64,000 bases of DNA from Bradysia coprophila (taxonomy: Eukaryota; Arthropoda; Insecta; Diptera; Sciaridae). Of the stretch, positions 48,368 to 57,821 are shown in pieces. The DNA is taken from the NCBI RefSeq assembly GCF_014529535.1, contig NW_023503584.1:2874415-2938414 (forward strand), given 5' to 3'. The notes beneath the pieces were generated by a model that was given only the letters and a program-made list of their open reading frames with translations, searched no databases and was not told the origin of the DNA. Position numbers and translations under genes: made by a program. Numbering within the stretch: position 1 is the stretch's first letter; each line of letters opens with the position of its first letter.

Positions 48368-48635
48368 TAACACACAATAAATCAAAGCCAATAAAAATAC
48401 TCAGACAAACAGTCAAGGGATCTGACCCACCCAACAGGCGAGACCTAGTTTTTAATGTGACAACAAATTCAAATATTTTTTGGTTCTATGAAAATGATCT
48501 GAACGTGTAGATGGCTCTACTTTAAAAAATACATATCAGCTGTAGACACATCAGACACATGCTTCTCTGAAGCTTGACAGAATTGCATCATCAGTGTTTT
48601 GAAATTGATTCGAGTTTCTAATTACTTAAGCAAAA

Positions 48636-49778
48636 ATGTTTCGATCAACAATCTCGATTTTGAGAAGGTAAATAATCGGTCAGACTATTATACAGACGAG
48701 AGTTACTTCATTTTGTTTATTGTATTGATTTAGCCTGGAACCCTTGCAACTCATGTCACAGCGAAGCATGACCGGTATGAAAAACAAAAAGAATCCGTTC
48801 GCCAAAGAAAAGGTGAGAGCGTGAATGGGGAACAGTATTTTCGTGTTCAATGTCTGATTTATCCAATAACAGCTTCCTCCTCTAACCGCTATGGAAACAA
48901 TTACCTCGAGAGACCGTGACTTAGAGACCTTGGTTCAAACACATCTGACTAGTCGGAAGGTGAAGCATGGTGATTACGACTTCTCGGAGTGCAATGAGGG
49001 CTACATACTGTGCTACATTAATACGTTACAACGAAAGAAAGAGCCACAAAACGTTTTTTACGGAGTGTTTTATGGAGAAGACCATCCGTTGTAAGTATAG
49101 TGTCTCTATCTCGTTGAATGTTCGATCCGTACGAAACGTTTAGTTTATAGGGAAGAATCGATTCGACCCTAAGATAACTTTGTCTTCGGTAGAGGACATC
49201 TATACATAAATTCCACCAGCCCGACCGGTGAAAATATGATGGAAAAGCAGTCGACGATCCATCGAAAACGGCTGCCACAATTTATGAATGGCCCCCTATT
49301 GAACAAAGCAAAAGGTCTAAGGTATGGTACGCATACCAATGACCTAACCTCCGTACGGATCACAATTTTATTTACTGAACATTGCCACATCAATCCAACA
49401 ATTTTTCTCATCCACAGAAACTTGCAAGGACCGGTGAAGGGCATACAAACACTGTTGCATGGCAAAGACACTGCCATATTGAATGCGATTCGAAATTTTC
49501 CCAAAATTGAGGCCAAACAGTTGTGCATCTGCACCGATTGTACGCGTACGATAGGAATGATGCGTCGGCTGCCGGAATACAGTGAAAATGGTTACCGAAT
49601 GTCAGCCGGTAGGATTCTCGAAAGAAAAGACACATACGAGCAATTGACGGCGGCGGTTCGGCTGAGGGATGATCTCAAACTTAGGATAATGTACACGCCG
49701 GCAGATGTAATTATAAAAATGAGACGAGCGATGTGGCTGGCTACATTGGCATCAAGGGCTGAAATCGAACAGCAATAA
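48636..49778 (+). CDS. RNase H1-like protein lacking catalytic carboxylates, 229 aa, four exons
   Basis: Exons 48636-48667, 48734-48812, 48873-49090 and 49418-49778 join in phase with GT-AG introns. After a basic, possibly mitochondrial leader (MFRSTISILR ... NKKNPFAKEK), residues 78-220 follow the RNase H1 fold: EGYILCYIN, NVFYGVFYGEDHPLN, GPVKGIQT, KQLCICTD, ENGYRMSAGRILERKDTYEQL and YTPAD. Of the four metal-binding acids, only Asp150 (CTD) remains. The first Asp is Asn87 (YIN for YTD), the Glu position after QT is Lys126, and the last Asp is Met215 (MRRAMWLA for a GNExADxLA motif). The frame and splice sites are intact, so this looks like an expressed pseudoenzyme, not a pseudogene. A role in RNA:DNA hybrid binding is inferred. 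The N-terminal hybrid-binding domain of RNase H1 is absent. An in-frame segment at 49190-49321 inside intron 3 could be an alternative exon. Confidence 0.8.
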
Positions 49779-50277
49779 GCTCGGTTAATCGTTGCGAACG
49801 AATTCTTGGTGTACAAAATAGGCTCAACCGACGAAACGTGTGTGCGACACGTTTTTGTTTATATCAATACATGATTGAAATGACCAAATTGTCTTTAACT
49901 TCCTAGGAAGATGGCTCCTTCAACTTCAATATGCGGTAACTTGTTTTGTTGATCTGACACCTTATGAATCTGATTGGAAGTGAGGTTGAAATGATAATTT
50001 TTACCAGGTAAGTAAGGTCAGGTTTCAGGTATATCTGGCATATTTTCAAATTTAATGGAAAACTGACCTGATTTACCTGAACTTTGATTGATTTTCAGAT
50101 TTCAGATGATTCAGGTCAGTTGGTTCAGACTCGATATTTGCAGGTCGACCTTAATTTCAGAATCAGTACTAGGCATACCTGACCTGTTCCGAGTCTATTC
50201 TAGGGGTTTCGAAATATTTTCGTGTTCGTGACCTTCAAAGTTGGCTTTAATTTTGGACCGTAGTACATTTGTTCACA
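49779..50277. other. Intergenic, nothing recognised
   Basis: 3' flank of the RNase H1-like gene. It contains a loose cluster of CAGGT/ACCTGA-type words (about 50010-50190, such as GGTTTCAGGTATATC and GACCTGATTTACCTGA) but no clean repeat. Confidence 0.45.
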
Positions 50278-50285
50278 ATTTGTAC

Positions 50286-50668
50286 CAGGGCCTATTTTTG
50301 GAAATTTTTTTGGAAATTTTCAAAAAATTGACAAAAATTTCCAAAAGCTGCTAACGCCCAAAAACCGAATTTTTCCACCATTTCGAACGGTTTTGGCAAC
50401 TCCTGAACTCAGCCTTGCGTTTTAGCTGACTCTCGATTATTTCTTGACACTCTATCAGCTGTCAAAGTCGAGCATGATTAATTTGAAAGATGAGAGCGTC
50501 AATAATCAAACAAAATTGAGAGCCGGCTAAAACACAAGGCTGAGCTCCGGAGTCGCCAAAACCGTTCGAAATGATGGAAAAATTCGGTTTTTGGACATTT
50601 GCAGTTTTTGGAAATTTTTGGCAATTTTTTTTGGAAATTTTGGAAAAATTTTCCAAAAATAGGTCCTG
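50286..50668. mobile_element. hAT-type MITE with 8-bp TSD ATTTGTAC
   Basis: Tips CAGGGCCTATTTTTGGAAAT and, inverted, CAGGACCTATTTTTGGAAAA. The arms extend inwards through an ACCGAATTTTTCC / GGAAAAATTCGGT pair and an AACGGTTTTGGC pair to a centre with CAGCTGTCAAAG. ATTTGTAC is present at 50278-50285 and 50669-50676. The same tip sequence defines the element at 24578-24877. It sits seven bases beyond the poly(A) signal of the gene at 50735-51454. Confidence 0.93.
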
Positions 50669-50734
50669 ATTTGTACACATTTTTTATTCGATAAAAGCGT
50701 AAAAACAATTCCATTTCATTGTAAACTCGGTTCA

Positions 50735-51454
50735 CTAAACTTTTTCCTTTAAATCTAACTCCGGCATTTCAACCACTTCACCATCACCTTCATGCTCAGC
50801 CTTTAATTTTAAATAGAGCGAATAGAGTGTAACGAACATGTAGGCGTTCAGTATAGACATAACAATTCCATTCAGGGGATTGCTCACAATCGAAATGACC
50901 GAAGTTACAGTTAGGATTCCTTCCCAGATCATTAATGGTTTGATGAGTCGATGATTTCGCTGAAAATTTGATCCGAGAAGTTATTAACGTCATCCATAGC
51001 TGCGAATCGTTCTTACCTCTTTTGTTCCCTTGATGCAAAGCAAGCAGAAAACTACCAAAGCTAATAGAAGTAGTGCTAATAGAGCAACAAGGACAGCTGT
51101 AGAAGAACGGTGATTCAGTTAACATTCAATTAACTAGTAACCAGTTGCAACTTACTCGAACTGGTCTCAAAACAATTCGTATCAGACGTATCAGTTAGGT
51201 CTTTGATGAGGTCCGTGTCATTGTGCGTAGCGGTGTTCTTCCAATTCTCACACCTGATTAGTGTTTGTACCAGACTATAGTTGATAATAAGCTCAACGAT
51301 GATGAATACACACAATAGGAACCAACTTATGGCCAAAACTTTAACAGTAGACACAATTTTTGATTGAAAGTATCGCAAACAGCAGTTATGACAAACCTCC
51401 TGTTTCAAGGCTAAAGCACAGAAATTTGTTGACGATTAGAATTTCCTTGAACAT
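50735..51454 (-). CDS. Four-transmembrane insect protein, 181 aa, four exons
   Basis: Exons on the minus strand are 51454-51397, 51338-51156, 51096-51017 and 50959-50735. They join in phase and introduce GT-AG introns of 58, 59 and 57 nt. The product starts MFKEILIVNKFLCFSLETG, then a first hydrophobic helix (VLAISWFLLCVFIIVELI), an extracellular-type loop of about 45 residues with two Cys and possible N-glycosylation sites, a second helix (TVLVALLALLLLALVVFCLL), a basic loop (IKGTKERNHRLIKP), two further helices and an acidic cytoplasmic tail. The CFSLETG start followed by four membrane segments resembles the uncharacterised insect DUF4728-type membrane proteins. This assignment is by pattern only. 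The poly(A) signal is at 50683-50688 (minus strand). Choosing the short first intron restores an ATG start; without it the frame has only a TTG. Confidence 0.75.
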
Positions 51455-51915
51455 CTCCGTAAATGTATCAAAAGTTCTGTTGCAGATGAGGCCAAATGAA
51501 AACGAAATTTTTGAAACAGAATTCCAGTTGACTTTTATGACAGCGCATCTATTGAAGCTTTTGGCGCTAACGTGTAGGGCTGTTCTACACCCACACCATC
51601 TTACACCTTAATTTCAGTTATTATTAAAATCTTTGGCGCCAACGTTTAGAGATGTTCAAGTTTCAAGTAAGTAATACAGTCCAGCTTAAAAACGACAAGT
51701 ATGTTACGTATCAACCACCGAGGCACGGAATAGTAAATAAACTCTTTCCTTTACTCTGTCTGCCGTGGTCGAGGGTTAAACGGGGTAAACGACTTCTAAA
51801 ACCGGTATGCCAGGGCTTTGATTTTGTTTTGCTGGGAAATTTGAATTCAATCCCCTGTGATTTCTTAGAATGGTCGACCCCACTCCAAACTAAGCACAAA
51901 AACGGTTTTAATTTC
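51455..51915. other. 5' flank of the four-TM gene
   Basis: A short imperfect duplication of TTTGGCGC[C/T]AACGT occurs at about 51559 and 51633. No gene seen. Confidence 0.45.
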
Positions 51916-52290
51916 TTAAGAGCAATAAATCCTTAGCGTAGCCTACATTTAGGCGAAAAAATATTTCTCTGAACCAACATTTTTATTTGAAAAAGTAAAA
52001 CCAATAAAGCACGTAAAAATTTGTTAATTTTAAAGGAAAAATTGGTTAGTGAGTCATAACTTAACCCACTTGGAGGAACCTGTACACATTACATAAATTT
52101 CCACAATCTGCAAAAGGTTTCTCCAAGTGGGACACGTTATCACCCACAAACCAATCTTTCCTTAAAAATTAACACAGTTTTGCGTGTTTTAATAGTTTTA
52201 CTTTTTCAAATAAAGATTTTGGTTCAAAAAATGAATATTTTTCCGCCCAAATACTGGCTACAAATATGCCAAGGGTCCGTTGCTCTTAAG
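51916..52290. repeat. Foldback at the outer end of the secreted-protein cluster
   Basis: CTTAAGAGCAA at the left and TTGCTCTTAAG at the right bound imperfect ~180-bp arms that include GAACCAAxAxxTTTATTTGA, AAAAAGTAAAAC and AATTTTxAAGGAAA. The axis is near 52103. One arm of this sequence (from CTTTATCTGAAAAAGTAAAA) occurs once at about 61910-61994, downstream of the fourth secreted-protein gene. The motif was therefore part of that gene's ancestral 3' flank and was itself inverted here. Confidence 0.85.
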
Positions 52291-52526
52291 TGTTGCTTTC
52301 TGGTTACCTAGTTTTATGATGAATTTATGGACGGTCTACGAAATTATTTGTTTGTTGACATCCGCTTACATTCTCTAATCACTCATAGCAACTTTCTTAC
52401 TCTAGAGTGCGGTTTATTCGCGTTTATTGAAAGACTTTCGAAGTATACATATATTGGTAGCAATAACTTTATTTTTCCATGTCGATTTTCGAATAAATTA
52501 AATTTGTGCATCTGGAGCGTGGTATT

Positions 52527-53048
52527 TTAGGCTTCTGGGGCAGGCGATGCTGAGTCTGGAGCAGGGGATGCTGAGTCTGGAGCAGGGGATGCTGAGTCTG
52601 GAGCAGGGGATGCTGAGTCTGGAGCAGGCGATGCTGAGTCTGGAGCAGGCGATGCTGAGTCTGGAGCAGGCGATGCTGAGTCTGGAGCAGGCGATGCTGA
52701 GTCTGAAGCAGGCGATGCTGAGTCTGAAGCAGGCGATGCTGAGTCTGGAGCAGGCGATGCTGAGTCTGGAGCAGGCGATGCTGAGTCTGGAGCTGGCGAT
52801 GCTGTGTCTGGAGCAGCTGATGAATCTTCATCATTGCCTAACAGTGGACTCAAAAGCTCCAAGAGTTTTTTCCACAACACTTTACAGCCATTATGTCCTT
52901 TGCCTTCATCCTCCGAAGAGTTCGGAGCAGTTTCCGAATCGGCTGTTTCAGATGCTGGAGCTGGTGAGCTTGGAATTTTGTGAGCACTCGCACTTATCAC
53001 TTGGTTTAAAGCGCAAATGCACAAAATTAAAGCAACGAAACTTTTCAT
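52527..53048 (-). CDS. Secreted SASPAPD-heptad protein, copy 1 (173 aa)
   Basis: A single exon encodes a signal peptide (MKSFVALILCICALNQVIS, cleavage likely after ASA at 22), a Ser/Thr/Pro/Glu-rich linker (residues 23-54), one amphipathic helix (CKVLWKKLLELLSPLLG, residues 55-71), an acidic DED, and 13 tandem heptads D-S-A-S-P-A-P ending in EA. The first heptad has Thr (DTASPAP) and two end in Ser (DSASPAS). The repeat DNA is a 21-bp minisatellite. It is closest to copy 4 (shared ETADSET, EGKGHNGCKVLWKKLLELL, LLGNDED). Pro/Ala/Ser repeats suggest an extended, possibly O-glycosylated secreted protein such as a mucin, silk, glue or salivary product. I do not recognise the family. TATA box at 53128-53134; poly(A) signal at 52468-52473. 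Confidence 0.85.
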   Translation of the reverse strand: MKSFVALILCICALNQVISASAHKIPSSPAPASETADSETAPNSSEDEGKGHNGCKVLWKKLLELLSPLLGNDEDSSAAPDTASPAPDSASPAPDSASPAPDSASPASDSASPASDSASPAPDSASPAPDSASPAPDSASPAPDSASPAPDSASPAPDSASPAPDSASPAPEA

Positions 53049-53127
53049 TTTAGTTGAATGTTTTTGAAATGTGTTTTCGATTGTAAATCACAAAGTGGAT
53101 TATGATCAATTCGAAAATCTTCGTCGC

Positions 53128-53134
53128 TTTTATA
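53128..53134 (-). promoter_or_regulatory. TATA box of copy 1
   Basis: TATAAAA (minus strand), 80 bases before the ATG. The ~180 bp upstream are nearly identical in all four copies (for example GGAACAGCCAGACACGAAAA). Confidence 0.85.
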
Positions 53135-55247
53135 GCGGAACAGCCAGACACGAAAAGCAGACAGATCAATGAAAATTAGCAATTGAAATATTTTCGACCT
53201 TGCTTGGTTTTCTAAATAAATATTTTCGTACTTTGAGGTGATGGAAATTTTAAAATTTTAAAAGATCTAACAACAAAGTACTTCCACTGTGTCTGGCATT
53301 TCGACTATGTACCTATAATTGCTGGATAATAAAAAAAAAATCAAAAACAATTTACAGTTAAACTGATGTTAAGCTATGACAACTATCTGCCTTTGTAAAA
53401 TCAACTCATATCAAATCCGCTGTGATTGTATTTTCCATCTTTAAGGGCAAAAAGCTTATTTTGTCAACCCTTTTTGTGGTATATCGTGTGTGTATGAGTC
53501 CACTGGTGGATCCTTTTTTCATGATGGAATTCATTGTTTTAGCATTACCGCAGTCGTTTATGTGCATCAAGAAGATTGGTACTTTGTTTAGCTAGTGGAA
53601 GAAATAATTCTCTAGCCAACTATTTAGATGCAAAGTTACTTTCAATCAATGAAAAATGCATTTTGTGCAAACTGCTCATACAGAAAAGTGACTTCTCTAC
53701 TTATTAATGCATTACTGCATACAGAAGATATGCAGATAAAATTGAACTGTTTTTAAAGATCGTAAATTATTTTCCAGCTGAAAAACATCATCAACGTATT
53801 TTACTGTTAACTGGAGTTCAATAGTTATTTACATAACAAGGGATAAAAAGTATAAAAGTCTAGTCGAGTAAAACTCGGCTTTGCCTCGGATCAACAAACT
53901 TCACACGAAAACGTGACTTTTAGGATCAGAATCACTAACTTGTCAAAATAGACAGTCGAAAACATGCTGACCATGGTTGTGGCTACGTATCCCAAGCATT
54001 TAAAGGTTTTTATGTAATTATCTGAAATGTCAACTAAAACCATACGATCAATAAAAGGCTCACGTATTAGGCACTACTCGCAGTAGTAGATTTCAACATA
54101 AGGTACGTACACCGGAGTCAGATGGAAATTCACACTCCTTGTGAAAGAAGAATATCATTATAGCGAAGTGTGTTTTCTTTCTCTATGAACTAAATTTAAA
54201 ATTAATAGGAGAGGTGACAGCCATTGAAGCTGGCGCTATTTAATTTTTTAAAAGGTAGAGGGTTTAACAGTTTACAGGTGAAATTAGAATCCAGGAAGAG
54301 GTTACCGTCGTAGTTTTTTTTAAGCTTCTTGAATTTTCTTTTTTCATTGTCTAAGAGTTCAGTCATTTTACAGACCAACGACAAACAATTGCTGTTACAA
54401 GTATTTGATTCCGGATTAATTTGAATGACTAATATGTCTAATGAAGCAGCAACTGAATCAATATTTTGAAATCTAACTCGAGAAATAAGATTCGAGCAAA
54501 TATTTTGAATCCAATTTTTTCGGCAGCCGTCTGTTTTACATTTTTTTAGAAACTAAATTGAGGAAACAGAAATATGTTTGGTTAGAAATAGCGATTGCGT
54601 CATAATTTTGAGAAGTTATGAAGTCAACACAGACGTCTTAACAAGAATTTTCATGTGCGTAGTGAATTTTTACGAATTCATGCATTATTATACTATTACG
54701 AAAGCAGAAAATGAATGGAACATTTCAGTCATTTATTCTACGAACTCTGGGGAAGCGTTTTGAACTCTTTCATATTTTACAATTTAATTACATAAATATC
54801 AAAACGGATATCTTTTGCATGCAGCAACGCAGTATTAAGTAGACAAGTCACTTTTTTTCTAAGACAATTAATTCCATCATGAAAAGAAGGATCCACCAGT
54901 GGACTCATACACAAAAAGGGTTGACGAAATAAGCTTTTTGCCCTTAAAGATGGAAAATACAATCACAGCGGATTTGATATGAGTTGATTTTACAAAGGTA
55001 TATAATTGTCACAGCTTAACATCAGTTTAACTGTAAATTGTTTTTGATTTTTTTTTATTATCCAGCAATTATAGGTACCTGTTCGATATGCCAGACATAG
55101 TGGAAGTACGTTGTTATTAGATCTTTTAAAATTTGAAAATTTCCATCAAAGTACGAAAATATTTATTTAGAAAACCAAGCAAGGTCGAAAATATTTCAAT
55201 TGCTAATTTTCATTGATCTGTCTGCTTTTCGTGTCTGGCTGTTCCGC
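53135..55247. other. Head-to-head intergenic region between copies 1 and 2
   Basis: The outer ~600 bp on each side are inverted copies of each other, sharing AAGATGGAAAATACAATCAC and TCCACCAGTGGACTCATACA blocks. The middle (about 53830-54760) is single-copy within this arm but recurs inverted at about 59070-59860. It contains a CTCGGCTTTGCCTCGG palindrome at 53874-53889. It also holds a lysine-rich frame (minus strand, about 54560-54202; NEKRKFKKLKKNYDGN) that lacks an ATG but is conserved in the other arm (59520-59700), possibly the remnant of an older gene. Confidence 0.7.
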
Positions 55248-55254
55248 TATAAAA
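55248..55254 (+). promoter_or_regulatory. TATA box of copy 2
   Basis: TATAAAA with the same 80-base spacing to the ATG as in the other three copies. Confidence 0.85.
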
Positions 55255-55333
55255 GCGACGAAGATTTTCGAATTGATCATAATCCACTTTGTGATTTACA
55301 ATCGAAAACACATTTCAAAAACATTCAACTAAA

Positions 55334-55939
55334 ATGAAAAGTTTCGTTGCTTTAATTTTGTGCATTTGTGCTTTAAACCAAGTGATAGGCGCGAGTGCTC
55401 ACAAAATTCCAAGCTCACCAGCTCCAGCATCTGAAACAACCGATTCGGAAACTGCTCCGAACTCTTCGGAGGATGAAAGCAAGGGACATAATGAGTGCAA
55501 AGGCTTGTGGAAAAAACTCTTGAAGCTTTTGAGTCCATTGTTAGAGAAGGATGAAGATTCATCAGCTGCTTCAGACTCATCCTCACCTGCTCCAGACTCA
55601 GCATCGCCTTCTCCAGACTCAGCATCACCTGCTCCAGACTCAGCATCCCCTGCTCCAGACTCAGCATCGCCTGCTCCAGACTCAGCATCACCAGCTCCAG
55701 ACTCAGCATCACCAGCTCCAGACTCAGCATCGCCTGCTCCAGACTCAGCATCACCAGCTCCAGACTCAGCATCACCAGCTCCAGACTCAGCATCTCCTGC
55801 TTCAGACTCAGCCTCTCCTGCTCCAGACTCAGCATCGCCAGCTCCAGACTCATCATCACCCGCTCCAGACTCATCATCACCCGCTCCAGACTCATCATCA
55901 CCCGCTCCAGACTCAGCATCGCCAGCTCCAGAAGCATAA
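55334..55939 (+). CDS. Secreted SASPAPD-heptad protein, copy 2 (201 aa)
   Basis: Same layout as copy 1: signal peptide (residues 1-22), linker, amphipathic helix (CKGLWKKLLKLLSPLLE) and heptads from residue 81. This copy has 17 heptads, four more than the others. Several carry Ser in place of Ala (DSSSPAP), clustered first and near the end (three in a row), which suggests local unit duplication. It is closest to copy 3 (shared ETTDSET, ESKGHNECKGLWKKLLKLL, LLEKDED). The helix is net positive while the flanks are acidic. The gene is convergent with the two-exon gene at 56163-56917. Poly(A) signal AATAAA at 55957-55962. The antisense strand is also open through the repeat, a by-product of the 21-bp unit. 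Confidence 0.87.
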   Translation: MKSFVALILCICALNQVIGASAHKIPSSPAPASETTDSETAPNSSEDESKGHNECKGLWKKLLKLLSPLLEKDEDSSAASDSSSPAPDSASPSPDSASPAPDSASPAPDSASPAPDSASPAPDSASPAPDSASPAPDSASPAPDSASPAPDSASPASDSASPAPDSASPAPDSSSPAPDSSSPAPDSSSPAPDSASPAPEA

Positions 55940-56162
55940 ACGTAATCTTTTCGAAAAATAAAGTCATTGCGACCAATATATTTCGACAATCTTTTAATAA
56001 ACGCAAATTAACTTCCCCTAGAGATTAGCTTTGAGTGATTGGTAAATGTAAGCGCATGTCACCCAAGGACTTTTTCTTAAGCGGACCATTAATTCATCAT
56101 AAAACAAAATCAAACTTAAAACATTTAATCACTGCATTTATTTCGAAACAAATTATCTCAAA

Positions 56163-56917
56163 TCACTTCTTCGAAGCATTTTTCAGAAGGCTGTAAATCT
56201 TAGCTTCTCCTTTAGCGATCGTATAATCAGTGAACATTTCGTTCATAGCCATGTGAACACCGTCTACAATTTCTTTGTATTTAAACTTTAGACTCGGCTT
56301 TTTACTTTGTTTACCAGTCCATGACAATTCCTTCTGAACTGACCTGATCATGATGGCATCCAATACTATTTTTATTGATGAATTAAAATCACTGCCTCCC
56401 AACAACTTGATATATTCAACCTACAAATATATAGAGGAAAATTTAACAAAAATGAAGTACTAGACCCTTGAACGCTCTATCGTACCCAATGAGAGCTCCT
56501 TATCAATATGTACGCAAGCAACCAATCCAATTCCACCAACGACTTGCACGGTAAAGTTTTCATTAATAGATGCAATGACCGTTTAACGCCACCACTGTCT
56601 TTCGATGTAACATCTGCGACTCCTTGAGCAAAATATTTTTTTGTCGCCTCATTTTCCGCTTTCAACTTTTCGACGCATAGTTGTAAATCGTTCCTAGCCT
56701 CTGATTCTACAGCCATATTCCTTTGCAATTCGGAAACGTCGGCCGACACTTTCTGTACTTGGTGAATGATTCCATCTGCTGAAAACATGACTTTCTTTGG
56801 TGCAGGAGCTGGAGTTAACCGTCTTGGTATGTAGCTCGTCGGCATTTTGCAATCGATGTGTCTCGACTTTGGTTTCGACATTGTTGAATAGTGTGGATGT
56901 AACGACTTTAATATCAT
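56163..56917 (-). CDS. Unrecognised two-exon protein, 229 aa, with a coiled-coil segment
   Basis: Exon 1 is 56917-56486 and exon 2 is 56420-56163, joined in phase across a 65-nt GT-AG intron. The N-terminus is basic and Pro-rich (MSKPKSRH ... PRRLTPAPAPKKV). Residues of about 50-100 look helical and coiled-coil-like (VSADVSELQRNMAVESEARN, QLCVEKLKAENEATKKYF). The C-terminal half is mixed, with a short hydrophobic piece (LDWLLAYILI) and a Lys-rich segment (KQSKKPSLKFKYKEIVDG). No signal peptide. A second ATG (residue 13, MSKPK) is a plausible alternative start. I do not recognise the family. A 5'-truncated, broken duplicate lies at 57236-57650. Poly(A) signal at 56137-56142 (minus strand). Confidence 0.7.
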
Positions 56918-57235
56918 ATAAATAAATTGGTAAGGAAATATATAGGAAATTATAGGTACGAATGAAAACGACTTATGATATCACTGTAACAGTTGCGCGT
57001 TTTCAAATTAAAAAGTCAGAAAATGCTGTGTCTACTTGAAAAGATTTTGTCGCCAATTGCATGAAGAGCTATGCATGCATGGGCTTAGAAAATAGCGGCA
57101 TATTCTAAAGGTCACAGAACATTCTGTACGCTCCAACTCTGAAATGAATTCCTGGATCATGTTTACTTTCGGTTCTCTTCGCTAAACCGAACTGGTGTGC
57201 ATACGTTATTTTGCACCATACAATTCCAAATGGGA
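56716..57235. other. Spacer at the axis of the large palindrome
   Basis: This is the only part between the two arms without an inverted partner across the axis. It contains the first part of exon 1 and the 5' flank of the two-exon gene. Its right edge (57180-57235) is an inverted match to 61995-62060. Confidence 0.7.
57180..57235. repeat. Inverted boundary repeat F, left copy
   Basis: CGCTAAACCGAACTGGTGTG through CAATTCCAAATGGGA is the reverse complement of 61995-62060, apart from an 8-bp TGACCAGC-type insertion in the right copy. The homology stops at 57236, where the gene-derived sequence begins. Confidence 0.9.
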
Positions 57236-57650
57236 TGTAGAATCAGAGGCTAGGAACGATTTACAACTATGCGTCGAAAAGTTGAAAGCGGAAAATGAGG
57301 CGACAAAAAAATATTTTGCTCAAGGAGTCGAAGAAATTACATCGAAAGACAGTGGTGGCGTTAAACGGTCATTGCATCTATTAATGAAAACTTTACCGTG
57401 CTAGTCGTTGGTGGAATTGGATTGGTTGCTTGCGTACATATTGATAAGGAGCTCTCATTGGGTACGAGAAAGCGTTCAAGGGTCTAGTACTTCATTTTCG
57501 TTAAATTTTCCTCTATATATTTGTAGGTTGGATATATCAAGTTGTTGGGAGGCAGTGATTTTAATACATCAATAAAAATAGTATTGGATGCCATCATGAT
57601 CAGGTCAGTTCAGAAGGAATCTGAAAAATGCTTCGAAGAAGTGATTTGAG
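57236..57650 (+). pseudogene. Truncated, broken duplicate of the 229-aa gene
   Basis: It starts at TGTAGAATCAGAGGC, within what is exon 1 of the intact gene, so the first ~67 codons and the promoter are missing. It then follows the parent closely: the equivalent of CAAG in MKTLPCK is CTAG, a stop after LPC; the intron is recognisable; and exon 2 begins GTTGGATATATC. About 150 nt of exon 2 are deleted between CAGAAGGAA and TCTGAAAAATGC. The remaining sequence cannot make the parent protein. Confidence 0.88.
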
Positions 57651-57821
57651 ATAATTTGTTTCGAAATAAATGCAGTGATTAAATGTTTTAAGTTTGATTT
57701 TGTTTTATGATGAATTAATGGTCCGCTTAAGAAAAAGTCCTTGGGTGACATGCGCTTACATTTACAAAAGATTGTCGAAGTATATTGGTCGCAATGACTT
57801 TATTTTTCGAAAAGATTACAT

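Noticed and set aside
51130-51408. Four-TM gene starting at 51408
   Set aside because: That codon is TTG. The spliced start at 51454 gives a true ATG and a better N-terminus.
52469-53053. Long open frames on both strands through the heptad repeats (copy 1, and equivalents at 55329-56006, 57694-58348 and 61268-61852)
   Set aside because: The 21-bp unit has no stop in several frames, so antisense and shifted frames stay open automatically. Only the frame with signal peptide, ATG and TATA spacing is shared in all four copies.
54202-54384. Lysine-rich frame (NEKRKFKKLKKNYDGN) conserved in both arms
   Set aside because: Lacks an ATG and splice sites. Its conservation is explained by the recent inverted duplication. 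Kept only as a note in the intergenic entry.
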